A stretch of DNA of 64,000 nt, from the NCBI GenBank assembly GCA_029560875.1, contig JAKQKB010000136.1, positions 1 through 64,000 of the forward strand. Reading direction: 5' to 3'. The notes under the pieces are model-generated. The model ran no database searches. It saw only the letters and a list, made by a program, of their open reading frames with translations, and had not been told where the DNA came from. The translations under genes were made by a program, and so were the position numbers. Source of the DNA: Bacteroidota bacterium (GTDB taxonomy: Bacteria > Bacteroidota > Bacteroidia > Bacteroidales > Tenuifilaceae). Positions 19,260 to 29,157 of the stretch are shown piece by piece. How positions within the stretch are numbered: the first letter of the stretch is position 1; every line of letters begins with the position of its first letter.

Positions 19260-19292
19260 CAAACTTAGTATAAATTCTTATACTTTCTCCAA
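19260..19292 (-). promoter_or_regulatory. Candidate promoter of the TPR gene
   Basis: On the minus strand TTG (19290-19292) and TAAGTTTG (19260-19267), 22 bases apart; the -7 element is a perfect TAnnTTTG 19 bases before the gene start. Confidence 0.4.
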
Positions 19293-19406
19293 CCAAAAGG
19301 TTTCAGAAATTATGATGAAAGTTACAACTTATGTAAAATATTAAGAATCAATAATCATCAACTTTATTAACAAATGCTAAATTTTATTAACTATTAGTGT
19401 TTTTGA

Positions 19407-20393
19407 TTATAAGTCGTGAAAATATTTCATAAACTGCACTCTCTCAAAAGCAGCAGGATTATATGTTTTTGATTGACTCATTTTTCCGCGAAACTCGTCA
19501 ATTGTTGCATAACCATTTGAATCCATCCATTGCTCTAGCTGCTTAATCATATAGGTTACATGCTCCTTACCGTTGCGGTAAATTGCGGAGCAAACCTGAA
19601 CGGAATTGGCTCCAGCCAAAAGCTGTTTTACCATTCCAAATCCATCATGAACTCCAGTTGATGCAGATAAATCACACTGCACTCTACCTGACATAATTGC
19701 AATCCAGCGTAATGAGGTTGAAATCTCTGCAGGAGTACTGAATACGCTCGAAGGGGCAAACTGTAAATTATTCACATCGAAATCGGGGTTGTAAAACCTA
19801 TTGAAAAGTACAATCCCTTTAACAGGAGTTTCACTTAACCGCTTAATAAAATTTCCTAAACTGGCATTGTAGTATCCAATTTTAAGCGCAACAGGAAGTT
19901 TTGTTACGGATGTTACCTTGTTGATAATATCAAAATAAACCTGCTCGTTCTCGTGCGCAGTTCGGTTAAAATCGGAAGGTAGAGAAAAAACATTTAACTC
20001 AAGAGCATCAACACCAGTATCCTCAATACGTTTGGCAAAATCTGTCCAACCATTGGCTGTAACACAGTTAATACTTGCAAAAACTGGAATACTAACGCTT
20101 TCCTTAGCATCTTTAAGAAATTTCAGGTAATCGGCAACAGGGTCTTCAATTCTATCAAAATCGAAGTACTCCATAGTTTCCGGATAGATAAAGCCTGAGG
20201 CATTCATCTTGTTCAGGTTATCGTGAGTTTCGGCAATTATCTCCTCCTCGAATAAGGATTTGATAACAACTGCCGCAGCACCTCTAGCCTCAAATTCAGC
20301 TATTTCAGGAAGAGAGTCGGTTAATCCTGAACTTCCGACAATTAAAGGGTTTTTAAGCTTTAAACCCATATAGGTTGTAGATAGGTTGGCCAT
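19407..20393 (-). CDS. Dihydroorotate dehydrogenase-like flavoprotein
   Basis: A 328-residue TIM-barrel protein of the class 1 DHOD superfamily. The FMN-barrel features are visible: 'MGLKLKNPLIVGSSGLT' (about 9-25), 'ASINCVTANGWTDFA' (about 105-119), 'LPVALKIGY' (about 169-177) and 'GADSVQVCSAIYRNG'-like 'GANSVQVCSAIYRNG' (about 270-284). The usual active-site loop with NxSCPN is replaced by 'ELNVFSLPSDFNR', so it is a divergent paralogue, not the pyrimidine enzyme PyrD. Similar proteins are common in Bacteroidetes as 'dihydroorotate dehydrogenase-like'; their substrate is not known. It lies just before dapA on the same strand but is separated by the dapA terminator. Confidence 0.82.
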   Translation of the reverse strand: MANLSTTYMGLKLKNPLIVGSSGLTDSLPEIAEFEARGAAAVVIKSLFEEEIIAETHDNLNKMNASGFIYPETMEYFDFDRIEDPVADYLKFLKDAKESVSIPVFASINCVTANGWTDFAKRIEDTGVDALELNVFSLPSDFNRTAHENEQVYFDIINKVTSVTKLPVALKIGYYNASLGNFIKRLSETPVKGIVLFNRFYNPDFDVNNLQFAPSSVFSTPAEISTSLRWIAIMSGRVQCDLSASTGVHDGFGMVKQLLAGANSVQVCSAIYRNGKEHVTYMIKQLEQWMDSNGYATIDEFRGKMSQSKTYNPAAFERVQFMKYFHDL

Positions 20394-20436
20394 AACGTTA
20401 AATTTTAAGTCTATTAAATATACTAAAATTAAAACA

Positions 20437-20462
20437 AAAAAGGCTCAACTAAGAGCCTTTTT
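20437..20462 (-). terminator. Intrinsic terminator of dapA
   Basis: Stem AAAAAGGCTC with GAGCCTTTTT and a six-base loop; on the minus strand it is followed by a T-run, 23 bases after the dapA stop. Nearly symmetric, so it could work on both strands. Confidence 0.78.
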
Positions 20463-20484
20463 ATTGTTATAGAAACAAAATATC

Positions 20485-21369
20485 TTACTGTTGGTTCTGT
20501 AAAAGCAACGATAATTTGTAGAAAGCCGACTCGCTGATTGGAGCAAGAGGTAAACGTAGGTTATTATCAACTATTCCTAGGATTGATAAAGCGGCCTTTA
20601 CTCCACCTGGATTACCTTCCACAAATAGAGAGTCAATAATTTCGATTAACTCTAGGTGAATTTTACTTGCCTCAACAAAGTTATGCTGCTGTGCAAGTTT
20701 TACCATCTCCGAGAAACGCTTAGGTAAAGCGTTACCAACAACAGAAATAACACCATCGGCCCCCATCGACATTTGAGGTAGTGTTAAGCCATCATCGCCC
20801 GATAGTACAAGGAAATTATCAGGTCTATCCCTTAAAATGTAACTCATCTGGTTTAAGTTACCCGATGCCTCCTTAATACCAATGATATTTGGCACCTCAT
20901 GAGCAAGCTTTAGGGTTGTTTCTGCGGTCATATTTACGCCAGTTCTACCAGGAACATTGTAAAGCACAATTGGCAACTCGCTTTGTGCTGCAATTGCTTT
21001 AAAATGCAGTTCTAAACCTTTCTGAGTTGGTTTATTGTAGTATGGTGTAACTGAAAGAATTGCATCAATTCCATCAAAATCAAAATCATCAATTTGCTCA
21101 ATGATATGGTTGGTATCATTTCCACCAATGCCAAGCATTATGGGTAAACGGCCATCATTCTTTTTAATAACAAACTTAATTAATGAGCGTTTCTCCTTGT
21201 CGGTTAAAGTGGCCGATTCACCTGTTGTTCCCATAACAACTAGGAAATCAACTCCACCAGTCACTAAATGTTCAATTAACTTTTCAGTAGCGTCGTAATC
21301 AATTTCTTTATCCTGATTAAAAGGGGTAACCATAGCTACTCCTAATCCCCGGAACTGTTCAGTACTCAT
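20485..21369 (-). CDS. dapA: 4-hydroxy-tetrahydrodipicolinate synthase
   Basis: Condenses pyruvate with aspartate semialdehyde, the first committed step to diaminopimelate and lysine. The 294-residue length is standard. The Schiff-base lysine is K166 in GIKEASGN, the catalytic tyrosine is in LYNVPGRTG (about 137-145), and the N-terminal 'GTTGESATLT' loop (about 43-52) is intact. It is downstream of the DUF6913-like gene with a 20-base gap and of ligA, so the order ligA-DUF6913-dapA may be an operon; this order is also familiar from other Bacteroidetes. Terminated by the hairpin at 20437-20462. Confidence 0.95.
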   Translation of the reverse strand: MSTEQFRGLGVAMVTPFNQDKEIDYDATEKLIEHLVTGGVDFLVVMGTTGESATLTDKEKRSLIKFVIKKNDGRLPIMLGIGGNDTNHIIEQIDDFDFDGIDAILSVTPYYNKPTQKGLELHFKAIAAQSELPIVLYNVPGRTGVNMTAETTLKLAHEVPNIIGIKEASGNLNQMSYILRDRPDNFLVLSGDDGLTLPQMSMGADGVISVVGNALPKRFSEMVKLAQQHNFVEASKIHLELIEIIDSLFVEGNPGGVKAALSILGIVDNNLRLPLAPISESAFYKLSLLLQNQQ

Positions 21370-21389
21370 ATATTTTTTAAGTTGATGAA

Positions 21390-22004
21390 TTACAAGGTGG
21401 TTGTAGGTTCTTGAGCAAATCTATTATTAAGTTGAAAAAGTATTTGCTTTATTTGCTCACAAAGATAGTTAAGACCCTTCGATTTATCCACAGTAATAAT
21501 CAAATCGAAAGGATTATTGTAGTAGTTTAATGCTCCAACTCTAAATTTAGCCCTAGATAACGATGATATCCAACGCATTGGCATTGTTTCTTCAAAATTT
21601 AAATCGATAAGTATATCGAACTCGGTAGAAGTAAATGAGTCAACCACTGCACTCTCAGGTTTTCCATACCAGTTAACCTGATTCTTATCAAAAACGCTAA
21701 CCCTATTGTGCATTGTAAAATACTGAGGAATTTCCTTTCCAGGGAAAAAGCCTAAAGCAACAACGCTGATATTTTTACTCTCGAAGTATTTTTTGAGATT
21801 AAGCACCTCATCAAGCACTGATTGGTCTGGTAAGTTGAATACAAGCCCAATATTACGAGCAGTGGTAAGGTTTTGTACCATTTTATGGCGTTTAAAGCCA
21901 ACCAATGCCTTATTTAGGCTTTTGATTGATTTTCTGTACTTATAGTTATCTAGTGCTTTCACTGCTGTATTTATTTCTGATTTTAATTTCGGACAATATG
22001 CCAA
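21390..22004 (-). CDS. Conserved Bacteroidetes protein, DUF6913-like
   Basis: A 204-residue soluble protein without signal peptide or transmembrane helix. A basic helical N-terminus (about 1-45, 'KYRKSIKSLNKALVGFKRHK') is followed by a compact alpha/beta region with 'NIGLVFNLPDQSVLDEVLNL', 'VVALGFFPG', 'FDILIDLNFEETMPMRWI' and 'FDLIITVDKSKG'. The pattern recalls a Rossmann-like fold. Proteins of this type sit between ligA and dapA in many Bacteroidetes and are labelled DUF6913; I recognise the context more than the sequence. Function unknown. Confidence 0.7.
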   Translation of the reverse strand: MAYCPKLKSEINTAVKALDNYKYRKSIKSLNKALVGFKRHKMVQNLTTARNIGLVFNLPDQSVLDEVLNLKKYFESKNISVVALGFFPGKEIPQYFTMHNRVSVFDKNQVNWYGKPESAVVDSFTSTEFDILIDLNFEETMPMRWISSLSRAKFRVGALNYYNNPFDLIITVDKSKGLNYLCEQIKQILFQLNNRFAQEPTTTL

Positions 22005-22043
22005 AATGCAATTTTACTAAAATTAAGCAACACTTCAAAAATA

Positions 22044-24149
<2,106 letters not shown>

Positions 24150-24153
24150 TCAA

Positions 24154-24184
24154 CCCCCTCAAGGGTTTAAACCCCTTGAGGGGG
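24154..24184. repeat. REP-like palindrome, left copy
   Basis: A 31-base near-perfect palindrome with arms CCCCCTCAAGGG and CCTTGAGGGGG around TTTAAACC. The right-hand copy at 24820-24850 has the same arms and length. Both are followed by GTAA-AA, and both flank the RAYT gene, with no T-run to suggest ordinary termination. Confidence 0.8.
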
Positions 24185-24215
24185 TAATAATTCCAAAACA
24201 TTCATTATAAACCAT

Positions 24216-24815
24216 ATGAATCCTCAAGTTCCAATAGAATACGGAAATTACTATCACATTTTCAACAAAGGAATTAACGGTTCTAACATATTCTACAATG
24301 ATGACAACTATTTACATTTTATAAGACTATACGAGAAGCATATTGAACCAATCTCTGAAACCTATGCTTGGGTTTTGCTAAAGAATCATTTTCATTTACT
24401 AATCAGAATTAAAGAACAAAATGAAATTATGGATAAATATCCAAACAATTCTTACAGCAATAACAAAATGCTCTACTCCTACTTTTCTGATTTTTTCAAT
24501 GCATACGCGCAAGCAATAAATAAATCGATAGGAAGAACAGGTTCGCTGTTTCAACATCCATTTAAACGTAAACTGATAAAGTCCGAATCCTATTTCAGAA
24601 ATCTTGTTATATATATCCACCAAAATCCACAAAGACACAAATTCACTGATAATTTTAGGAATTACAAATGGTCATCGTACAATACAATCTTATCTGATAA
24701 ACCAACTCGGATGAATAGGGATTTGGTAATGAAATGGTTTGAAAATAGAGAAAACTTCATCTTTAGCAATAATATTGAAATTGATTCTTCTGATTCAGAA
24801 ATTTATATTGAATAG
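24216..24815 (+). mobile_element. RAYT: REP-associated tyrosine transposase (IS200-like Y1 family)
   Basis: A 199-residue single-strand DNA transposase of the Y1/HUH family. The metal-binding HUH motif is H58-F59-H60 in LLKNHFHLLIRI, the upstream histidine signature is 'YYHIFNKG' (12-19), and the catalytic tyrosine is most likely Y133 in IYIHQNPQR, the family's 'YIHxNP' motif. The C-terminus (about 165-199) is acidic and lineage-specific. Unlike IS200, RAYTs do not form mobile insertion sequences by themselves but act on REP palindromes. Here the gene is bracketed by two nearly identical 31-base palindromes (24154-24184 and 24820-24850), 31 bases before its ATG and 4 bases after its stop, which fits the RAYT/REP arrangement. 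All key residues are intact. Confidence 0.88.
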
Positions 24816-24819
24816 AACA

Positions 24820-24850
24820 CCCCCTCAAGGGTTTTGAACCCTTGAGGGGG
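24820..24850. repeat. REP-like palindrome, right copy
   Basis: A 31-base palindrome with perfect 14-base arms (CCCCCTCAAGGGTT with AACCCTTGAGGGGG) and a three-base loop, starting five bases after the RAYT stop codon. Matches the left copy at 24154-24184. Confidence 0.8.
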
Positions 24851-24913
24851 TAAGAACCATCCAAAATATTATCATTTAAAAAAATCTTTATATTTACCAA
24901 AACACACAAGGCA

Positions 24914-27097
24914 ATGCAACAGTATTCAGAAAAAGACAAAAGATTAGTTTTAAATCGATATAGGGCTTTATTAAAGTCTGTAAAGAATGTTGTTACCAAG
25001 GAGAATCAAAAGCTAATTAGAGACGCTTTTAAACTCTCCTCCGAGATAAATAGTGAGGTTAAAAGCGATTCTAGTAATCCTTACATAATACACTTAACCG
25101 ATGTTGCCAGAATTTGTGTTGATGAAATTGGACTGGGAACCTCGTCGGTAATCGCGGCACTGCTTCATGAATCGATTGAACGAAATCAACTTACCAAAAT
25201 TGAGATTGAGAAACGATTTGGCGCCAAAGTTGCCAATATTGTTGAAGGCTTCACACGTATATCGGGACTCGACCTTAAAAACCCAAAAGCGCAATCGGAG
25301 AATTTCCGTCAACTTATCATCAGTTTATCCAGCGATGCTCGCGTAATACTTATTAAACTAGCCGATAGGCTAGAAACAATGCGTTCGTTGAGTTATTCCA
25401 GCAACGACATTCAGATAAAACGGTCGTGGGAAACATTCCATTTGTATGCTCCTTTGGCTCACAGACTAGGGCTGTATAGAGTTAAGTCGGAAATGGAGGA
25501 TTTGTCAATGAAATTTATCCACTCCAAGGAGTACAAGCATATTATCAAGAAATTAAAGGAGACCACTGCCACTAGGAATAAATTTATCAAAGAGTTTATT
25601 GGGCCAATTGAGGAGGAGATAAAAAAACGCGGATATGAATTTGAAATAAAGGGACGTACAAAATCTGTTTACTCCATATTCCGAAAAATGCAGAGCCAGC
25701 AAGTTGATTTTGAAGATGTTCACGACATATTTGCCATCAGAGTTATCCTAAACTCAAGGCCCGAATCGGAGAAATCTGATTGCTGGCAGGTTTACTCCAT
25801 TATAACCGATAAGTACACCCCAAACACCGAAAGGTTAAGGGATTGGATATCTGTACCAAAAAGTTCTGGGTACGAATCGTTACACACAACCGTTCTTGGC
25901 CCCGAGGATAAATGGGTTGAGGTACAAATCCGCACAACCCGAATGGACGAAATTGCGGAGAAAGGACTTGCCGCACACTGGAAATACAAGGGAATCCGGC
26001 AGGAACAGGGAGTTGATGAATGGGTATTACGTGTTAGAGAAGTATTAGAATCGGCAGAGACTTCGCCAGAGGAGCATGTGGATAAATTGGATGTAGACAT
26101 TCAGGCCTCAGATATTTACGTATTTACACCAAAAGGCGATATTCGTAAACTACCAGCAAAATCAACAGTGCTCGATTTTGCTTTCGATATCCACTCTGCC
26201 ATTGGAGCCCAATGTACTGGTGCTATTGTAAACGGTAAAAATGTTACAATTAAGCAAACACTACAAAATGGCGATGTTATTGAGATTATCACCTCAAAGA
26301 AACAGAGTCCCAAAAAGGACTGGCTCTCAATTGTAGTTACATCCAAAGCAAAAACAAGGATTAAACAAGAACTGAGGGATGCCGAGAATAAGGAAATTGC
26401 TGAGGGAAAAGAGATTCTATTCCGTCGCTTTAAGAATTGGAAAATTGATGATGCCGACGAGGCGCTATCGAAAATCAACAAGCACCTAAAACTCAAGAAG
26501 CCTACAGATATATTTATCAGGGTTGCCGAGGGCAAAATTGACCCATCGGCACTAAAGAGCATTATCGCTACCGAAACTTTAGAAACAACTGATATTTCAA
26601 AAGTTGGAACACAAAAAGTTGAAGCAGAGAAAGAACAAGCCAGCACCGACTTTTTGATTATCGATGAAAAGTTGGTTAATATCGATTATAAACTTGCAAA
26701 GTGCTGTAATCCAATATTCGGCGACGATGTTTTTGGTTTTGTAACGGTTAGCGAAGGGATAAAGATACATCGCACAAGTTGTCCAAACGCAAATCAGTTG
26801 CACAACCGCTGGGGGTATAGAATTGTAAAAGCAAAATGGAAAGGAACGTCAAAGGCCGGAGCATTCCAGTCCACAATAAAAATTACTGGAGCCGATGAAC
26901 TTGGAATTCTAAACAGGATATCGGAGGTTATAAGTAAGGATTTGAAAGTAAATATGCGCAATCTTGCAATCAACTCTAAAAATGGCCTTTTCGAGGGAGT
27001 TATTCAGCTCTACGTGGAGGATACAAAGCATTTGGAGATGTTGCTATACAGATTAGGCAAGGTTCAAGGAGTGCATAGGGCTGTGAGAGTGAAATAG
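24914..27097 (+). CDS. relA: Long RelA/SpoT homologue, probably synthetase-only
   Basis: Makes the stringent-response alarmone (p)ppGpp from GTP/GDP and ATP. The 727 residues show all long-RSH domains: degenerate HD hydrolase (about 40-195), synthetase (about 225-385 with GRTKSVYSIFRKM, RDWISVPKSSGYESLHTTV and EVQIRT), TGS (about 395-455), a zinc-finger/helical part with LAKCCNPIFGD (about 595) and a C-terminal ACT (about 655-727). H60 and H85 are present, but the HD motif reads HESIERN: D86 is glutamate and D90 is arginine in place of the acidic pair needed for hydrolysis. That makes loss of hydrolase activity likely, as in RelA enzymes. It stands alone downstream of the RAYT. Confidence 0.9.
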   Translation: MQQYSEKDKRLVLNRYRALLKSVKNVVTKENQKLIRDAFKLSSEINSEVKSDSSNPYIIHLTDVARICVDEIGLGTSSVIAALLHESIERNQLTKIEIEKRFGAKVANIVEGFTRISGLDLKNPKAQSENFRQLIISLSSDARVILIKLADRLETMRSLSYSSNDIQIKRSWETFHLYAPLAHRLGLYRVKSEMEDLSMKFIHSKEYKHIIKKLKETTATRNKFIKEFIGPIEEEIKKRGYEFEIKGRTKSVYSIFRKMQSQQVDFEDVHDIFAIRVILNSRPESEKSDCWQVYSIITDKYTPNTERLRDWISVPKSSGYESLHTTVLGPEDKWVEVQIRTTRMDEIAEKGLAAHWKYKGIRQEQGVDEWVLRVREVLESAETSPEEHVDKLDVDIQASDIYVFTPKGDIRKLPAKSTVLDFAFDIHSAIGAQCTGAIVNGKNVTIKQTLQNGDVIEIITSKKQSPKKDWLSIVVTSKAKTRIKQELRDAENKEIAEGKEILFRRFKNWKIDDADEALSKINKHLKLKKPTDIFIRVAEGKIDPSALKSIIATETLETTDISKVGTQKVEAEKEQASTDFLIIDEKLVNIDYKLAKCCNPIFGDDVFGFVTVSEGIKIHRTSCPNANQLHNRWGYRIVKAKWKGTSKAGAFQSTIKITGADELGILNRISEVISKDLKVNMRNLAINSKNGLFEGVIQLYVEDTKHLEMLLYRLGKVQGVHRAVRVK

Positions 27098-27155
27098 AAC
27101 TATGGGTTGACTAAAAAAACATAAAAACCGTCAAGCATATAAGAAAACATATTAA

Positions 27156-28334
27156 ATGAATAGAATTGCAATAATACTTGGTTCTGGCTTTTCCTTCAAT
27201 GCAGGACTTCCCCTTGCAAAAGATATAAATTCTTATTTCACACAAGACAACAAAAAGAAACTACTACATTTTACTTCAGATGAATGGAAGTGGTATGATT
27301 TAGCAAATGATACGGATAGAAATAATGGAAGTCTAAGGTTTGATAGAATTATTTACGGCTATATTCTAAACGAATTAGTTTTGGAGTTTATTAAAAAAAA
27401 TAAAGAGTTTAATAACTACGAAGAATTTTATCAATTTGTAATAGACAATCTAAATGAAAGAGAAATAATAATAAAGATAAGCAATCAAGCCTATAAAAAA
27501 TTTGAAGAAGATTATATTATTAATAAAGATATTCGGCTTTATGAAACATACATAAATGATTTCTTTAATCCTCAATTAAATCAGATATATAATATGATTA
27601 ACTATTTAATCGGTGATTTACTTTTTTGGAGAAAATCGTTCTCAGATTTTAGTTCATCATATAATCAATTTATTTCATACATAAGTTATTTCGAACATAA
27701 AGATATTTTTACTCTGAATCATGATTGTTTGCTAGAGGCATTATTTGAAAGTAACAATATTAAATATTCAGATGGCTTTTCAACAGATGGCAGTTGTCTT
27801 CAATCAAATGAAAGCAAAAAAATCAAATGCTTCAATGGAGAATTTGATTCAACAAATATTATAAAGATTCACGGCAGTATAGATTTGTATAAGTACATAT
27901 TTGTAAAAGAAGATGGTTCAATTATGTATCCTACTGGAGAATATATATATTTTAAAACACATGATTATTATGAAAAACAATCACCAATTAGAATAAATAC
28001 TAAAAATGGACAAATAGTTCAAAAGTTTCACTGGAACATAACTCCTCAGTTTATAACTGGTACAAACAAAAAGAAACTTATCGAAACTGACAATATGTAT
28101 AAAACCTTGTATAATGAATTAAAAAAGAGAATATTATTAGCAGACACATTGCTCATTATTGGTTATTCATACTCAGACAAGCATATAAACTCTCAGATAA
28201 AATCATCTCTTTCAAAGGGTAAAATTGTTAAACTTATTAATATTAATCCATCTTTAAGTTTTCCATTTGAATATAAGGAATCTATAGAATTGCTGAATCT
28301 AAAAAAAATTGATGAACTACAAGTTATAGATTGA
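27156..28334 (+). CDS. SIR2-like NAD-binding protein, possible anti-phage effector
   Basis: A 392-residue protein with the SIR2-like fold. The N-terminal GSGFSFNAGLP (8-18) is the NAD-binding glycine loop, TLNHD (186-190) replaces the usual TxNYD, H239 in IKIHGSID is the predicted catalytic histidine, and LLIIGYSYSDKHI (about 331-343) is the C-terminal GxSxxD signature. The region between about 50 and 165 is a helical insert. There is no signal peptide and no second domain. SIR2-like proteins of this sort are NAD-depleting effectors in several anti-phage systems, or enzymes of unknown role. No partner gene (such as a MacroD, TIR, HerA or Argonaute protein) lies beside it, so a defence role is inference. 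The gene is visibly more AT-rich than relA before it, which suggests horizontal acquisition. Confidence 0.8.
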   Translation: MNRIAIILGSGFSFNAGLPLAKDINSYFTQDNKKKLLHFTSDEWKWYDLANDTDRNNGSLRFDRIIYGYILNELVLEFIKKNKEFNNYEEFYQFVIDNLNEREIIIKISNQAYKKFEEDYIINKDIRLYETYINDFFNPQLNQIYNMINYLIGDLLFWRKSFSDFSSSYNQFISYISYFEHKDIFTLNHDCLLEALFESNNIKYSDGFSTDGSCLQSNESKKIKCFNGEFDSTNIIKIHGSIDLYKYIFVKEDGSIMYPTGEYIYFKTHDYYEKQSPIRINTKNGQIVQKFHWNITPQFITGTNKKKLIETDNMYKTLYNELKKRILLADTLLIIGYSYSDKHINSQIKSSLSKGKIVKLININPSLSFPFEYKESIELLNLKKIDELQVID

Positions 28335-28399
28335 CCACAACTTTTATATTGATAGCGAACTAAATACTGTTAAAAACGTTAGTAATAAAAGATAAAGTG

Positions 28400-28430
28400 T
28401 TGCGTTTTAATTTATCGATTGCTATTTTTG
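28400..28430 (+). promoter_or_regulatory. Promoter of the 28450 gene
   Basis: TTG at 28400-28402 and a perfect TATTTTTG at 28423-28430, 20 bases apart, 19 bases before the start codon. Confidence 0.5.
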
Positions 28431-28449
28431 GGTATTAAATGATATTGCT

Positions 28450-29079
28450 ATGGTTAAAAAAATCTTTTTACTATCTATCATTTTGGGCTTTGGTTTTTCT
28501 GTTACAAACGCTCAATTAGTTCAGGATTTGCATAAAATCTACAACCCTGGATTTAACCAAGAACAAACATACGATTCTACTGCGGTTATAACTCCATTTG
28601 GATTAATTAAGCCCGGTGTAAACTACGGACTATCTTTAGGTACAGGTTATTCATTTATGGGAAATGGTATGGGAATGTCAAATTCCTATGTTGCACCAAG
28701 CATCTCATACTCTCCAAATCAAAAATTACAAGTAATTGCGGGTGTTTCATTATCGAGAAATGGATTCCACGGGATGAACACACCCAGCGAACTGGGTCAG
28801 AACCAAATTCAAACATCTGCTAATCCATACCAAGCCTGGGCATATACTCAGTATAATTTCACCAATAAATTTAGCGTTTACGCAATGGGCTCTGTATCGC
28901 AAAATCAATCATTCTACTCTCCCTTTATGAATACCTTTGGAAGTTACAATAGTCAAATGTATGGCGTTGGTTTTAACTATAAAATTAGCAATAAAACTAG
29001 TATTGGAGCCAGCTTTAACTTTGTAAACGCTCAGTACCCAAATACTTTTAATAGTTTTGGAAGTCCGTTTTTCCCTTAA
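28450..29079 (+). CDS. Small outer-membrane beta-barrel-like protein
   Basis: A 209-residue secreted protein with a signal peptide (MVKKIFLLSIILGFGFSVTNAQ, 1-22). The rest is rich in Gly, Ser, Asn, Tyr and Phe and alternates hydrophobic and polar residues ('YGLSLGTGYSFMGNG', 'VYAMGSVSQNQSFYS', 'MYGVGFNYKISNKTSIGASFNF'), as expected for an eight-strand outer-membrane barrel. No specific family was recognised. It has its own promoter and shares a hairpin terminator with the convergent dcp gene. Confidence 0.7.
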   Translation: MVKKIFLLSIILGFGFSVTNAQLVQDLHKIYNPGFNQEQTYDSTAVITPFGLIKPGVNYGLSLGTGYSFMGNGMGMSNSYVAPSISYSPNQKLQVIAGVSLSRNGFHGMNTPSELGQNQIQTSANPYQAWAYTQYNFTNKFSVYAMGSVSQNQSFYSPFMNTFGSYNSQMYGVGFNYKISNKTSIGASFNFVNAQYPNTFNSFGSPFFP

Positions 29080-29114
29080 AAGCTTCAATCTGAACTAATA
29101 TATTGAACGAAGAA

Positions 29115-29136
29115 AGGGGCAAAAAGCCCCTTCTTT
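29115..29136. terminator. Hairpin terminator between convergent genes
   Basis: Stem AAAGGGGC with GCCCCTT and a five-base A loop, then TCTTTATT on the plus strand and CTTTCTTCG on the minus strand. It serves the barrel protein and probably dcp. Confidence 0.65.
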
Positions 29137-29157
29137 ATTATGTATAGATGTATCGGA

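Noticed and set aside
24154-24184. The palindromes beside the RAYT as ordinary terminators
   Set aside because: Neither has a T-run after it, they are nearly identical to each other, and the left one is not at the 3' end of any gene (it lies upstream of ligA and RAYT starts).
26116-26646. A 176-codon open frame on the minus strand inside relA
   Set aside because: It lies antisense to the conserved synthetase-TGS region of relA, its translation is Ser/Phe/Ile-rich without any motif, and codon usage is explained by the sense frame.
27098-28449. A larger defence island around the SIR2-like gene
   Set aside because: Flanking genes are relA and a barrel protein with its own promoter; no restriction, toxin or other defence gene is nearby, so only a single candidate gene is reported.
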